A stretch of 64,000 bases of DNA from Harmothoe impar (GCA_947462335.1 OX381704.1:26187955-26251954), one strand, 5' to 3'; shown: positions 10,360 to 22,200, counted from the stretch's first letter. Numbers and translations are program-made. Notes: generated by a model not told the origin, from the sequence alone.

Positions 10360-10361
10360 TA

Positions 10362-10846
10362 GGTGCGACGGTGGAGTGCCATGTCGACACTGCTTGGTCC
10401 GCAACCCAGGTATATATGAGGCCGCAGTAGGCCACATCAGGGAGTTTGTCCACTGAGGAGCTCTGACCCACACCCTTCGCTACCTTTGTGACCGGGGACC
10501 CTACACCCGTCCTGCTCCTGGCTCTTGCACCAGCCCTTGCTGGGACAAGGCCAGTTTGTACAGCTCTGCTGATTTCGAACCAGCGAGAACGCTGCTTGTG
10601 TACTTCGAACGTTGTCTGTGATTAAATTGTACATTATAGAGTAAATACTACAAGGCTGTGTTCGTATGAGAACCAAGGATTGAAACTTGAAAAAAAGAGC
10701 CTGTTGCAAGTAAGCAACAAGATGACAGGCTAGGTAGACGCACGCAGCAGATTTCAAGGGATTATCATCCAATACAACACTTATAAATACACCCCTTTTT
10801 GAATTATTATTACTCATAAAGGTATCAAGGATAAATACTGTACAAT
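10362..10846. other. Non-coding stretch upstream of an L1-type ORF1 fragment
   Basis: Moderately GC-rich to 10600, then AT-rich. No supported gene. It ends at the start of the ORF1 fragment and may be the leader of that element. Confidence 0.35.
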
Positions 10847-11790
10847 ATGCAAGGGTTTGGAAGCCCAGCCACTGACAGGGGACAGCGACTAGAGCGGCGA
10901 CGCGGCGGCAAAAATGACCCCGGGGGAGGGACGCCAGCTACCCATAACAAAGTGGACTATGGCAAGCCGGACGCGCACCCAGGTAGAACTCCACCTAAAA
11001 AAGACAATACGGTCGACACAACCCAGATCCAAAAGGATATTACCACCATCTTTAAGAGACTTAAGGACGTTGAAACTCAAAATTCTACCCTTGATTCTGA
11101 CGTGAAAGTGGTCAAACAAAGGGTCAGAGTAGCGAACAAGAGTACAAAGCTATTGAAGCTGGATATGGAAAAAGCTAAAGCCATTACAGCATGCCAAAAC
11201 AAGCATATTGTAACGGTATTAGATGCTGGCTTATCACTAGGAAGGAAAACGATGAGAGGAGAAGTTGTGATATAGGATAGTTTTTATTGACGGAATGATT
11301 GTACAGAATAAGAGATATCGGAGCCTTTATGGCTAATGCTGCTGTATATCACATGAACGACTTAGTGTCTAAGGAAACTCGCCTTGATAAAGGCGGAGAG
11401 TCAAGCTCTGTGGGGAGTCTCTCAGGGAGCACAATACGTCCGTCCCGAACGAGAGCCAAAGCAAGACTGGCCGCCCGCGCCGTCGTGCTCGCTTATATAG
11501 CACTCCGACGCGGGGCGCCCCCCTGCGGGACGGTGACACACTATACTCCCCGCGAGACTCCCCGCGACTCCCCGTGGCGGAGACCCCCTCCGCTACAATA
11601 TCTTTGCCCTAGAAGAAAAGATAGCAAATATAGAGCCTGAGAAAAGGCAGCTCAACATGGTTATACCAGGTCTAAGGGAGGTAGATGGTCTTTTTGAAGT
11701 TCTCCAGACAGAAAACAACTCCAGTGGTATCAAAGCAGTCTACAGACTAGGCCCACTGAAACCTTATGGTAGGACACCTAGGCCTATAAT
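10847..11790 (+). pseudogene. L1/Tx1-type LINE ORF1, interrupted and truncated
   Basis: Residues 50-130 of the frame starting at 10847 form a heptad-rich coiled coil (IQKDITTIFKRLKDVETQ and onward). After an interruption at about 11268-11598 the same frame resumes as LEEKIANIEPEKRQLNMVI and PGLREVDG, which matches the coiled coil to RRM transition of L1-type ORF1 proteins. The frame then ends in the 41-bp satellite. The two halves share one frame, so the insertion length is a multiple of three. In intact elements this protein trimerises and chaperones the RNA. No reverse transcriptase follows. Confidence 0.6.
11268..11598. mobile_element. Insertion of about 330 bp in the L1-type ORF1, possibly a solo LTR
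   Basis: The insert begins near TGTGATATAGGATAG and ends near CCCCTCCGCTACA, so it can be read with TG...CA ends as LTRs have. It contains a TATATA box (GCTTATATAGC near 11490) followed by a GC-rich segment. Target duplications were not clear by eye (GATAT and AATAT lie at the two borders). The insertion is well supported by the continuous ORF1 frame on both sides; the LTR reading is tentative. Confidence 0.4.
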
Positions 11791-14700
11791 GCTATACCTC
11801 TATCTGACTCCATCTCTTTGCCTAATGCCTCATATCACCTCTATCTGCCCCCATCTGTTTGCCCCATGCCCAATATCACCTCTATTAGCCCTTGTGTATT
11901 TGCCCCATGCCTCATATCACCTCTATCAGCCCCCATCTGTTTGCCGAATGCCTCATATGACCTCTATCTTCCCTTGTCTATTTGCCCCATGCCTCATATC
12001 ACCTCAATCTGGCCTTGTCTGTTTGCCGAATGCCTCATATCACCTCTATCTGCCCCCATCTGTTTGCCCCATGCCCAATATCACCTCTATCTGCCCTTGT
12101 GTATTTGCCGAATGACTCTTATCACCTCTATTAGCCCTTGTGTATTTGCCCCATGCCTCATATCACCTCTATCTGCCCCCATCTGTTTGCCGAATGCCTC
12201 ATATCACCTCTATCTGCCCCCATCTGTTTGCCGAATGCCTCATTTCACCTCCATCTGCCACCATCTGTTTGCCGAATGCCTCATATAACCTCTATCTGAC
12301 CCCATCTGTTTGCCGAATGCCTCATATCACCTCTATCTGACCCCATCTGTTTGCTGAATGCCTCATATGACCTCTATCTGACCCCATCTATTTGCCGAAT
12401 GCCTCATATCACCTCTATCTGCCCTCATCTGTTTGCCGAATGCCTCATATCACCTCTATCTGACCCCATCTGTTTGCCGAATGCCTCATATCACCTCTAT
12501 CAGCCCCCATCTGTTTGCGAAATGCCTCATATGACCTCTATCTTCCCTTGTCTATTTGCCCCATGCCCCATGCCCCATATCACCTTTTTCTGCCCTTGTG
12601 TGTTTGCCGAATGTCATTGATCACCTCTATCTGCCCTTGTGTATTTGTCCCATGCCTCATATCCCCTCTATCTGGCCTTGTTTGTTTGCCGAATGCCTAA
12701 TATCACCTCTATCTAGCCTTGTGTGTTTGCCGATGTATTGTATTACCTCTATCTGCCCTTGTGTGTTTGCCGAATGCCTCATACCACCTCTATCTGCCCC
12801 CATCTGTTTGCCCCATGCCTCATATCACCTCCATCTGACCCCATCTGTTTGCCGAATGCCTCATATCACCTCTATCTGCTCCCATCTGTTTGCCAAATGC
12901 CTCATATCACCTCTATCTGCCCCCATCTGTTTCCCGAATGCCACCTCTATCTAGCCTTGTGTGTTTGCCGAATGCCGCATTTCACCTCTATCTGCCCGAG
13001 TGTATTTGCCCCATGCCTCATATCACCTCTATCTAGCCTTGTGTGTTTGCCGAATGCCTCATATCACCTCTATCTAGCCTTGTGTGTTTGCTGAATGCCT
13101 CATATGACCTCTATCTTCCCTTGTCTATTTGCCCCATGCCCCATATCATCTCTTTCTGCCCTTGCGTGTTTGCCCAATGTCTTGTATCACCTCTATCTGA
13201 ACACATCTGTTTGCCGAATGCCTCATATGACCTCTATCTGAACACATCTGTTTGCCGAATGCCTAATATCACCTGTATCTGACCCCATCTGTTTGCCGAA
13301 TGCCTCATATGACTTCTATCAGCCCCCATCTGTTTGCCAAATGCCTCATATGACCTCTATCTTCTCTTGTCTATTTGCCCCATGCCCCATATCACCTCTT
13401 TCTGCCCTTGTGTTGGCCGAATGTCTCTTATCACCTCTATCTGCCCTTGTGTATTTGCCCCATGCCTCATATCCCCTCTATCTGGCCTTGTTTGTTTGCC
13501 GAATGCCTAATATCACCTCTATCTAGCCTTGTGTGTTTGCCGAATGTCTCGTATTACCTCTATCTGGCCTTATCTGTTTGCCGAATGCCTCATGTCACCT
13601 CTATCTTCCGTTGTCTATTTGCCCGATATCACCTCTTTCTGCCATTGTGTGTTTGCCGAATGCCTCATACCACCTCTATCTGCCCCCATCTGTTTGCCGG
13701 ATGCCTCATATCACCTCTATCTGACCCCATCTGTTTGCAGAATGCCTCATATCACCTCTATCTGACTTCATCTGTTTGCCGAATGCCTCAGATCACCTCT
13801 ATCTGAACACATCTGTTTGCCGAATGCCCCATATCACCTCTTTCTGCCCTAGTGTGTTTGCGGAATGTCTCTTATCACCTCTATCTGCCCTTGTGTATTT
13901 GCCCCATGCCTCATATCACCTCTATCTAGCCTTGTCTGTTTGCCGAATGCCTCATATCACCTCTATCTAGCCTTGTGTGTTTGCTGAATGGCTCATATGA
14001 CCTCTATCTTCCCTTGTCTATTTGCCCCATGCCCCATATCACCTCTTTCTGCCCTTGTGTGTTTGCCGAATGTCTTGTATCACTTCTATCTGACCGCATC
14101 TGTTTGCCTCATGTTTGCCAAATGTCTCTAATCACCTCTATCTATACAATGCCTCATATCACCTCTCTCTGACCCCATCTGTTTGCTGAATGCCTCATAT
14201 CACCTCTATCTGACCCCATCTGTTTGCCGAATGCCTCATATGACCTCTATCTGACCCCATCTGTTTGCCGAATGCCTCATATCACCATCATCTGACTCCA
14301 TCTGTTTGCCGAATGCCTCATATCACCTCTATCTGCCCCCATCTGTTTGCCAAATGCCTTATATCACCTCTATCTGCCCCAAACTGTTTCCCGAATGCCA
14401 CCTCTATCTAGCCTTGTGTGTTTGCCGAATGATGCATTTCACCTCTATCTGCCCAAGTCTATTTACCCCATGCCCCATATCACCACTTTCTGCCCTTGTG
14501 TGTTTGCCAAATGTCTCTAATCACCTCAATCTGCCCTTGTCTATTCGCCCCATGCTGCACACCTCATATCACACCTATCTGCTGTTGTGTATTTGCCCCA
14601 TGCCTCATATCACCTCTATCTGGCCTTGTCTGTTTGCCGAATACCTCATATCACCTCTATCTTCCGCTGTCTATTTGCCCGATGCCCGATATCACCTCTT

Positions 14701-16392
14701 TCTGCCCTTGTGTGTTTGCCGAATGCCTCATATGACCTCTATCTGAACACATCTGTTTGCCGAATGCCTAATATCACCTGGATCTGACCCCATCTGTTTG
14801 CCGAATGCCTCATATATGACCTCTATCAGCCCCCATCTGTTTGCCAAATGCCTCATATGACCTCTATCTTCCCTTGTCTATTTGCCCCATGCCCCATATC
14901 ACCTCTTTCTGCCCTTGTGTTGGCCGAATGTCTCTTATCACCTCTATCTGCCCTTGTGTATTTGCCCCATGCCTCATATCCCCTCTATCTGGCCTTGTTT
15001 GTTTGCCGAATGCCTAATATCACCTCTATCTAGCCTTGTGTGTTTGCCGAATGTCTCGTATTACCTCTATCTGGCCTTATCTGTTTGCCGAATGCCTCAT
15101 GTCACCTCTATCTTCCGTTGTCTATTTGCCCGATATCACCTCTTTCTGCCCTTGTGTGTTTGCCGAATGCCTCATACCACCTCTATCTGCCCCCATCTGT
15201 TTGCCGGATGCCTCATATCACCTCTATCTGACCCCATCTGTTTGCAGAATGCCTCATATCACCTCTATCTGACTTCATCTGTTTGCCGAATGCCTCAGAT
15301 CACCTCTATCAGCCCCCATCTGTTTGCGAAATGCCTCATATGACCTCTATCTTCCCTTGTCTATTTGCCCCATGCCCCATATCACCTCTTTCTGCCCTTG
15401 TGTGTTTGCCGAATGTCTCTTATCACCTCTATCTGCCCTTGTGTATTTGTCCCATGCCTAATATCCCCTCTATCTGGCCTTGTTTGTTTGCCGAATGCCT
15501 AATATCACCTCTATCTAGCCTTGTGTGTTTGCCGAATGTCTGGTATTACCTCTATCTGCCCTTGTGTGTTTGCCGAATGCCTCATATCACCTCTATCTGC
15601 CCCAATCTGTTTGCTGAATGCCTCATATCACTTCTATCTGATCCCATCTGTTTGCCGAATGCCTCATATCACCTCTATCTGCCCCCATCTGTTTGCAGAA
15701 TGCCTCATATCACTTCTATCTGATCCCATCTGTTTGCCGAATGCCTCATATCACCTCTATCAGCCCCCATCTGTTTGCCGAATGCCCCATACGACCTCTA
15801 TCTTCCCTTGTCTATTTGCCCCATGCCCCATATCACCTCTTTCTGCCCTAGTGTGTTTGCGGAATGTCTCTTATCACCTCTATCTGCCCTTGTGTATTTG
15901 CCCCATGCCTCATATCACCTCTATCTAGCCTTGTCTGTTTGCCGAATGCCTCATATCACCTCTATCTAGCCTTGTGTGTTTGCTGAATGGCTCATATGAC
16001 CTCTATCTTCCCTTGTCTATTTGCCCCATGCCCCATATCACCTCTTTCTGCCCTTGTGTGTTTGCCGAATGTCTTGTATCACCTCTATCTGACCGCATCT
16101 GTTTGCCTCATGTTTGCCAAATGTCTCTAATCACCTCTATCTATACAATGCCTCATATCACCTCTCTCTGACCCCATCTGTTTGCTGAATGCCTCATATC
16201 ACCTCTATCTGACCCCATCTGTTTGCCGAATGCCTCATATGACCTCTATCTGACCCCATCTGTTTGCCGAATGCCTCATATGACCTCTATCTGACCCCAT
16301 CTGTTTGCTGAATGCCTCATATCACCTCTATCTGACCCCATCTGTTTGCCGAACGATTCACATCACCTCTTTCTAGCCTTGTGTGTTTGCCG
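11791..16392. repeat. 41-bp satellite, about 110 copies
   Basis: The unit is CATCTGTTTGCCGAATGCCT + CATATCACCTCTATCTGACCC, 41 bases, repeated for 4.6 kb with substitutions and rare short deletions. Because 41 is not a multiple of three and the unit lacks stops on the plus strand in most variants, all three plus frames show long overlapping open frames of the type CLPNASYHLYLPPSVCRMPH; these are not genes. Longer blocks are duplicated: 13325-13800 recurs at 14832-15307 (offset 1507) and 13840-14250 recurs at 15839-16250 (offset 1999). There are no unique spacers, so it is not a CRISPR array. Confidence 0.95.
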
Positions 16393-16976
16393 TTTTTAAT
16401 ATAGGCTAATTCAAGCACTCAGAGCATTTGCCGAATACCCCAAAATAGCTGATCAAACTAAAGAAATGTGTTATGTTTGGCCAATCAGACAGTTTGACTT
16501 GGTCTACCCTTTCGTCTATACTAATTCACTGATGACCAACCCCCATCCCATAACGCTTCATACTGATTGCCGTCTTCGATATAGGCTCATTCAAGCACTC
16601 AGAACATTTGCTGAATACACCAAAATAGCTGTTCAAACTAAAGAAATGTGTTATGTTTGGCCAATCTGACAGTCTGACACGGTCTACCCTTTTGTCTATG
16701 CTAATTCAATGATGACCAATAGCAATTCCATAACGGTTTATACTGATTGCCATTTTCAATATAGGCTCATTCAAGCACTAAGAACATTTGCCGAATACCT
16801 CAAAATAGTTGATCAAACTAAAGGAATGTGTTATGTTTCGCCAATCAGACATTTGACTCGGTCTATCCTTTCGTCTATACTTATTCAATGATGACCAAGG
16901 GCCATCCCATACAGGTTTATATTGATTGCCGTTTTTAATATAGGCTTTTTTAAGGGCCCAGAACATTTGCTGAATA
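16390..16976. repeat. 179-bp tandem repeat, first block
   Basis: Units start with GCCGTTTTTAATATAGGCT at 16390, 16569, 16748 and 16927, an exact 179-base period. Each unit holds CATTTGCCGAATAC, CAAAATAGCTGATCAAACTA and GGTCTACCCTTTCGTCTAT. The fourth unit is cut by a transposon. The first unit joins the 41-bp satellite at a shared GCCG. Short open frames in the units are not supported as genes. Confidence 0.9.
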
Positions 16977-17851
16977 CACTGAGGTCGCGATATATCGGTC
17001 TTTGATTTATCGGTTGTCCCACTAATCGGCCTCTTATCAGCTAGGACGGTTTTAATTACGTACTAATTGTCATCGATATATCGGTTATCCATGCTTCCGG
17101 TACCAGTCAGTCATTTGGGGAACACATTGTGTATTTTGCATTAGATTACTCTCTGATAAGCCGGTCGGGCTAGTGGTTGTCTAGGAAACCCCCCTGTGAA
17201 AACCCTCTTGTGACCAATCCCCACCTACCCAAACCCAGACAAACGGATGGGAACAGTTTTCTCCATAAATGTTGAAACAACCATCTATAGAAACAAACCT
17301 AAAACAAACTCTGAGATGGGGATGTGGCACAAGCAGAGGGAGGGGTGGGACCTGTATGTATCCCACCCCTGTGCTGTGTGTGTGAGTGATATAACCCCCC
17401 ACCCCCTCTCCAGGGTTCAAAGTCTGTGATGCACTTATATGGCCGGGGGGGGGGGACTATAGTTGTTGTGTCTCCTGTTAGTGTTAAAGACTCAGTTTGA
17501 AAAATAACCTTTGGTTTATACTGGCATATCTATACTGTACTGGTTACAGAAAGGCCCTATAGTCCCAGGTCGGGCACATGCTGCTAATGTATTATAAGGA
17601 AGTGTGAACTTTACGCTACATGTATATTTAACATGTGCATGCCCCTCATACCTGTAATAGACAGAATACTCCCCATGTGACCGTGTCTCTCTAGCACCCC
17701 CCCTCCACCCCCACCCCCTCACCCCCTCCCACCTCCAAGCACACCCCAACACCACTTGGAGACTTGGTGAATGATTTGTACGACTGGCTGACTTAGCTAT
17801 CCGGCCCTTTTAACCTTGAAAGGCATCGGCCGATATATCGCGACCTCACTG
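16977..17851. mobile_element. 875-bp TA-flanked element (pogo/Tigger-like ends)
   Basis: The inverted ends read CACTGAGGTCGCGATATATC and, on the other strand, CAGTGAGGTCGCGATATATC. TA lies at 16975-16976 and 17852-17853. Excision restores TGCTGAATACTCCAAAATAG, matching the neighbouring 179-bp units, so the site of insertion is certain. The motif TATCGGT and variants recur about six times near the left end. CAGT-starting ends with TA duplication resemble pogo/Tigger elements. The middle contains C/G runs and CA-rich DNA and no supported gene; an 80-codon minus frame at 17181-17420 is treated as chance. Confidence 0.85.
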
Positions 17852-18243
17852 TACTCCAAAATAGCTGATCAAACTAAAGAAATGTGGTACGCTTGGCCAA
17901 TCAGACAGTTTGACTAGGTTTACCCTTTCGTCAATGCTAATTCTATGATGACCAACGGCCATTCCATACAGGTTCATACTGATTGCCGTTTTCAATATAG
18001 GCTCATTCAAGCACTCAGAACATTAATTTTGCCAAATACCTCAAAATAGCTGATCAAACTATAGAAATGCGGTACACTTGGCCAATCTGACACGGTGTAC
18101 CCTTCCGTCTATGCTAATTCAATGATGACCAATGGCCATCCCACAATGGTTTATACTGATTGCCGTTTTTAATATAGGCTCATTCAAGCACTCAGAACAT
18201 TTGCTGAATACCCCGAAATAGCTGATCAAAGTAAAGAAATGTG
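17852..18243. repeat. 179-bp tandem repeat, second block
   Basis: The unit interrupted at 16975 resumes here, followed by unit starts at 17984 and 18163, again 179 bases apart. The array ends near 18243 inside a unit. Confidence 0.9.
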
Positions 18244-19240
18244 ACCAGTGCCACATCCATCTGAGAGGTGTGAAGGGCTGGTGGGGGCAACTGTGGCATG
18301 AGCATCTCACAGGTACATCACACCTGGAGGTTTGGAGGCTGCCTGCCACACCTGTAGGGAGTGGGGGGAGGGGGGGGGGCACCAAGAAAGCCAAAGTTTG
18401 TATTCATTTGCAGTGTCTTCAGTCAGTCAGTCCTGTATGCTGGGTGGAGACATAGTCTCAGAAACAAGCCTGACAGATATTTTTATGGATTATTGAACAT
18501 GGGATGTTACACATGGAATGATGGAGGCTATATAACCATGGACATGGACATGATATTCACGCAATGTTGGGCTATTTGACATTTGTTACAACACTGGATA
18601 AGGTTTGTTTTGTATTGTATGTGTCCTAAGGCTAAAGACTACATGATTGTTAATGCTTACCCACGACTTGCCCACCTGTCACTAAATTTGATTATCTCCA
18701 TAGCATGTACTGGTATATATCATATTCACCCTCCAAAGTTAAAGTTCTTATTCCCATGCATTCCTGGGAAATAATGGATTTACCACAGAGCAGTTGAATC
18801 ATATGGTAGGCCTATATGCCATGCATGTGACATGATGTGTATTCGGGTGGGGATATTCAACATGGCGGCAGGCCAGGTGGGTGACGTCACTAGAGATTCC
18901 TCTATAGGCCTACTGTATATAATGTGACAGGAATATTGGCAATTAGGCCTATTGGTCAATGGACTGTCGGAAAAGTAAAAAGATAATACTCGTCCAGCCA
19001 GACACTGTTATCGCAAAGTTGACGTGACAGACGGCGTTCCAAATATAGACCACTGAGACGCTGCCAAATTCAAAATGCCTATAGGCCTACTCAGATTCAT
19101 GGATGAGGGTCCAGAGACCTAAAATGTTAAATCGACAGGGCTACAAAAATGTACATGGACATTTTGGAGCTTCTTTGTAATGGAACATGGGACTGAATGT
19201 TCCCATCATCCTGGCCCCGAAGGTGCTGGTCTGTATTCAA
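18244..19240. other. Unassigned non-coding stretch
   Basis: Nothing recognised apart from a G-run near 18362-18380 and frequent TAGGCCTA strings. The short open frames have no family signature. Confidence 0.35.
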
Positions 19241-19345
19241 TTACAGCCCCCCCCCCCATCAGGTGGGGTCGGAAATTTTTATACCCCTCCCAAACCCACC
19301 AACCCCCCCTGTAACTAATATCGCCTAAATGAACACTCTCTTAAA
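19241..19345. mobile_element. Fragment of C-run MITE family, right end
   Basis: GGTCGGAAATTTTTATACCCC, a C run, CCCACCAACCCCCCCTGTAA and TAAATGAACACTCTCTTAAA match the right end of the complete element at 33152-33481. The left part is missing. Confidence 0.55.
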
Positions 19346-19772
19346 TAGCAACAGGAAACCAAGTTCCCATTAGCGCATGTGCGAGAAAATTAGCTTTCCA
19401 GGTGGTTTGAACAGTCTTCTTTATGTCAATACCGGGGTGCAGAGGGGTCCCCCCCCCCCTGAGGTCGGAAGTCGCCGAAATTAAGGGGTCCAGGTCACAA
19501 AGTCGCTTTTTTGGACCCTTTATCCTATTATCATTTTTGCCCAAAAGTCGCTAGGTCGATTTTATTATTGCCTTAAGGAGTGATCATTTTTTAACAGGGG
19601 GGGGTGGTGGGTTTCCGCGCAGAGCATGCGAAAGTTTTTACACCCCCCCCCCCGGTCGAGGGGTCAAATTTTTTTATCTCCCCCCCCCTTAGGGCCGAAA
19701 ATCGGCTTGCGCGCAGGGGTCCAAATTTTTTTGCCTACCCCCCGCTATAGTGTGTATATTCATACAATATGT
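19346..19772. repeat. Mixed repeat: AGGAAACCAAGTTCC segment and second C-run MITE fragment
   Basis: 19350-19425 resembles 21980-22070 (shared CAAATTAGCTTTCC, GTTTGAACAGTCTTCTTTAT, GGCAATACC), so related sequence flanks the nested transposon block on both sides. 19573-19740 begins AAGGAGTGATCATTTTTTAA + CAGGGGGGGGTGGTGG, matching the left end of the 33152-33481 MITE, and continues with C runs and GTCGAGGGGTCAAATTTTT. Confidence 0.5.
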
Positions 19773-20282
19773 AGGGGAGCCCTGGGAGAATTGGGACACT
19801 AAATTAGGCCATAACATGTTTGCTTGTGATTTCTACAATGCCTACAATAACCAAATGCCTTTGTTTCATGAAGAAAGTCTACCAATAAACCTTTCATTTG
19901 GACTATTTAGATTCATCCTAGCCTGCCATGATTTCCGTCTAGGGCCTTTTGAAATTTTGAGAAATTCCAGGGAGAACTGGGACACTTTGAGGAGAACTGG
20001 GACACTACCTGGGGAGAACTGGGACACACCGGGGAGAAGTGGGACAGTGTAAATAGTGTGATTATTAACCAATGAAACATCATTTTGCTTTACTTTACGT
20101 TCAATATGATCATATGTAACATATTAGCTTCAGTCATAGGTCTGAGAGAAAAATAATTAAAGCACAATAAATCTTCACCCGGAGTGTCCCAGTTCTCCCC
20201 GATAGTCAAAAGTGTCCCAATTCTCCCTGCAATGAGTGTCCCAGTTCTCCCCAGGTTGAGATTTTTAAGCAAAATGTTGATA

Positions 20283-21524
20283 CAGTCAACTCCCTCTATT
20301 ACGACCACCCTAGGGACTATCCAAAAGTGGTCGCAATAGCGAGGTGGTCGCATTAGAGGAAGTAAGCTCTTGGGTTCGGGGTTAGTCAAATGTACTAGAA
20401 GAGCCCTAATTGTTGATGATAACCATTTTGTATGCAGTATTTAATGCGGTGGCGTAGGAGGCGGGGGGGGCAGGCCTGTAGCCTTAATATGTTTGCCCCC
20501 CCCCCCCTCCAAGAAAAAAAGATTTGCCAAGACACTATAATATAATGCACACAATTCCCAAATATTACATCTCCCACTTAGAAAAAAAAGTGGGGCCCGA
20601 GGGGCACAAACCCCCAATCAGTACTAAATTGGTCTCAAACATAACTTTTCTATATGATTCCTATACGTGTATAAGTGTGTGAATGCACCTTCATGCATTT
20701 AGGCCACTACTTGAAGATAGTTTGGGTGCCCCCCCCCCCCCCTCCCAATAAAGATTTGCTTCCTACGCCTCTGCAATGTACACATGTATACAAACGCAAT
20801 GTTACACATTGACATAGCAACTATAGATGAATTCAAACTCTGAAAGGAGTAGAGGTGACACGTTTTTTTATTGTGTGTCCTTTTTATCTCCCTTCTCCCT
20901 CTAGGTAGAACCAATAAGAGTAGAGCTTGCTCTATTCTCATTGGTAGGACGGACATCACAAGGGCAAAAGTCTGGAAGGGGAGGGAGGCAGGGAGGAGGG
21001 GGGGGGGGTAAGCGACCAGGTGAGCGACTCCTGCCACTCTGTTGTCGCACCTACCTGTTGCCACACCTCCCCCCCTTGCCTTCAGGGGAGAAGACCTGCA
21101 CTCCTTACCCCCCCCCCCCCCAGCCCTCCTCTCCAAGCTGTATCTCCCTTTGATGTGTGCCCTATCCAGAGGAGGAAATGGGCGGGGGGGGGGGTAGACA
21201 AAGGTGTCCCAAACAAGCCAGGTGAGCGACCTTCTCCAGGTGAGAGCCCCCCCCCCCCCTGAGCCCCCTGGCCATTGGTTGTAGTGGGGAGGGGCAAAAG
21301 TCCCCCGAATCAACTGCCTAGTGGTCGCATTAGAGGAAGAAAAGTATGATTTGGGACTGAGAATTTGGTGGTCGCAGGGTGAGGTGGTCGCAATAGAGGG
21401 GTGGTCGCATTCAAGGGAGTTTATCACATTAAAACAAAGGGGAAAATGGTTGGGACTTTCCAAATATGGTCGCAATGATGAGGTGGTCGCACTGGAGAGG
21501 TGGTCGTTAAGTGAGAGTTGACTG
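20283..21524. mobile_element. Nested TA-flanked element with GTGGTCGCA repeats
   Basis: The ends read CAGTCAACTCCCTCTATTAC and, from the other side, CAGTCAACTCTCACTTAACG, followed on both by GACCACC. TA is present at 20281-20282 and 21525-21526. The motif GTGGTCGCA or GTGGTCGTAATAG occurs about ten times, near both ends and in both orientations. CAGT-starting ends and TA duplication are pogo/Tigger-like. The 258-codon minus frame at 20699-21475 is G/P-run rich low-complexity sequence and is not accepted as a gene. Confidence 0.8.
20451..20769. mobile_element. Possible third-level nested element with GGCGTAGGA ends
   Basis: GGCGTAGGAGGC at 20451 and TGCTTCCTACGCC ending at 20769 are inverted relative to each other. 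Each is followed inward by a long G or C run and by AGATTTG and CCCC-rich sequence in mirrored order. It may be a MITE inserted in the nested element, but target duplications are not clear. Confidence 0.4.
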
Positions 21525-21867
21525 TACAGTTCAAAATATGGTTAACTGTGTTTTTGTAAGTAGCTGGTCAATTTGCCATCTATCGATGCTACATAATGCA
21601 ACACTAAAATATTTTCTCATCAAAAGGTAACCCTATGTAAATTCAATCGTCAGAGACCTGGAAAAAAAACTTTTTTTCCTAAAAAATGTTATAATCTGTT
21701 ATAGTTCTAAGTATAATAACATCACAGTAATTTTTTTTATCATAAAAAACTTAAATATTATTGGCCCAAAAAAATGGCATCGGTGGTTATGCATTAAAGT
21801 TATTGGTTATGGGCAGAATACACAGTGTCCCAGTTCTCCTTTGTCCCAATTCTCCCAGGGCTCCCCT

Positions 21868-22145
21868 ACTAGAAGGCATTGTTAATAGCGCCGAGAAAAT
21901 AGTCATTGAATGGCGACATGTGCACGCCACGGGGACAAAAAAATACGATTAAGTATTCCCAACTTTTAATGTTTTAATGTGACCGGAAAACGAAGTTCTC
22001 ATTATTGTATGTGCGAGCAAATTAGCTTTCCGTAAAGTTTGAACAGTCTTCTTTATGGCAATACCTGTAGATGGTCTATTATATATTCCTACTAGAAGGC
22101 ATCGTAAATAGCGCCGAGAAAATAGTCACTGAACGGCGACATGTG
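21868..22145. repeat. Direct repeat ACTAGAAGGCATxGTxAATAGCGCC
   Basis: The segment CTACTAGAAGGCATTGTTAA and the following 40 bases (CGCCGAGAAAATAGTCA, GGCGACATGTGC) at 21868-21930 recur at 22087-22145. Between them is the sequence related to 19350-19425. The arrangement suggests a dispersed repeat with internal duplication into which the nested elements inserted. Confidence 0.6.
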
Positions 22146-22200
22146 CGGAAAGGGGATCAGTGAATACACTGACATTCGACCCCCTTGACCGAGAAGGACG

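Larger units (their letters stand above)
19774..21866. mobile_element. TA-flanked element with reiterated GTCCCAGTTCTCC motif
   Basis: Perfect 25-base inverted ends (left begins GGGGAGCCCTGGGAGAATTG) are flanked by TA at 19772-19773 and 21867-21868. The terminal motif GGAGAATTGGGACA or its complement recurs about ten times inside, at 19975-20045, 20183-20255 and 21825-21850. Another transposon (20283-21524) sits inside it. Removing that insert leaves an element of about 850 bp with no transposase. TA duplication suggests Tc1/mariner-type mobilisation. Confidence 0.85.

Noticed and set aside
11657..16171. Many open frames of 60-156 codons with repeated CLPNASYHLYLPPSVC-type peptides
   Set aside because: They overlap in all three plus frames and are the translation of the 41-bp satellite; no start signal, splice structure or family similarity.
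11790..16392. Regularly spaced repeats suggesting a CRISPR array
   Set aside because: Units are contiguous with no unique spacers, no cas genes, and the window is eukaryotic.
17181..17420. Minus-strand 80-codon frame inside the 875-bp element as a transposase remnant
   Set aside because: No DDE/D or helix-turn-helix pattern; composition reflects CA and C-run repeats.
20699..21475. A 258-codon minus-strand frame
   Set aside because: Rich in Gly/Pro runs from G and C homopolymers inside a non-autonomous transposon; no domain.
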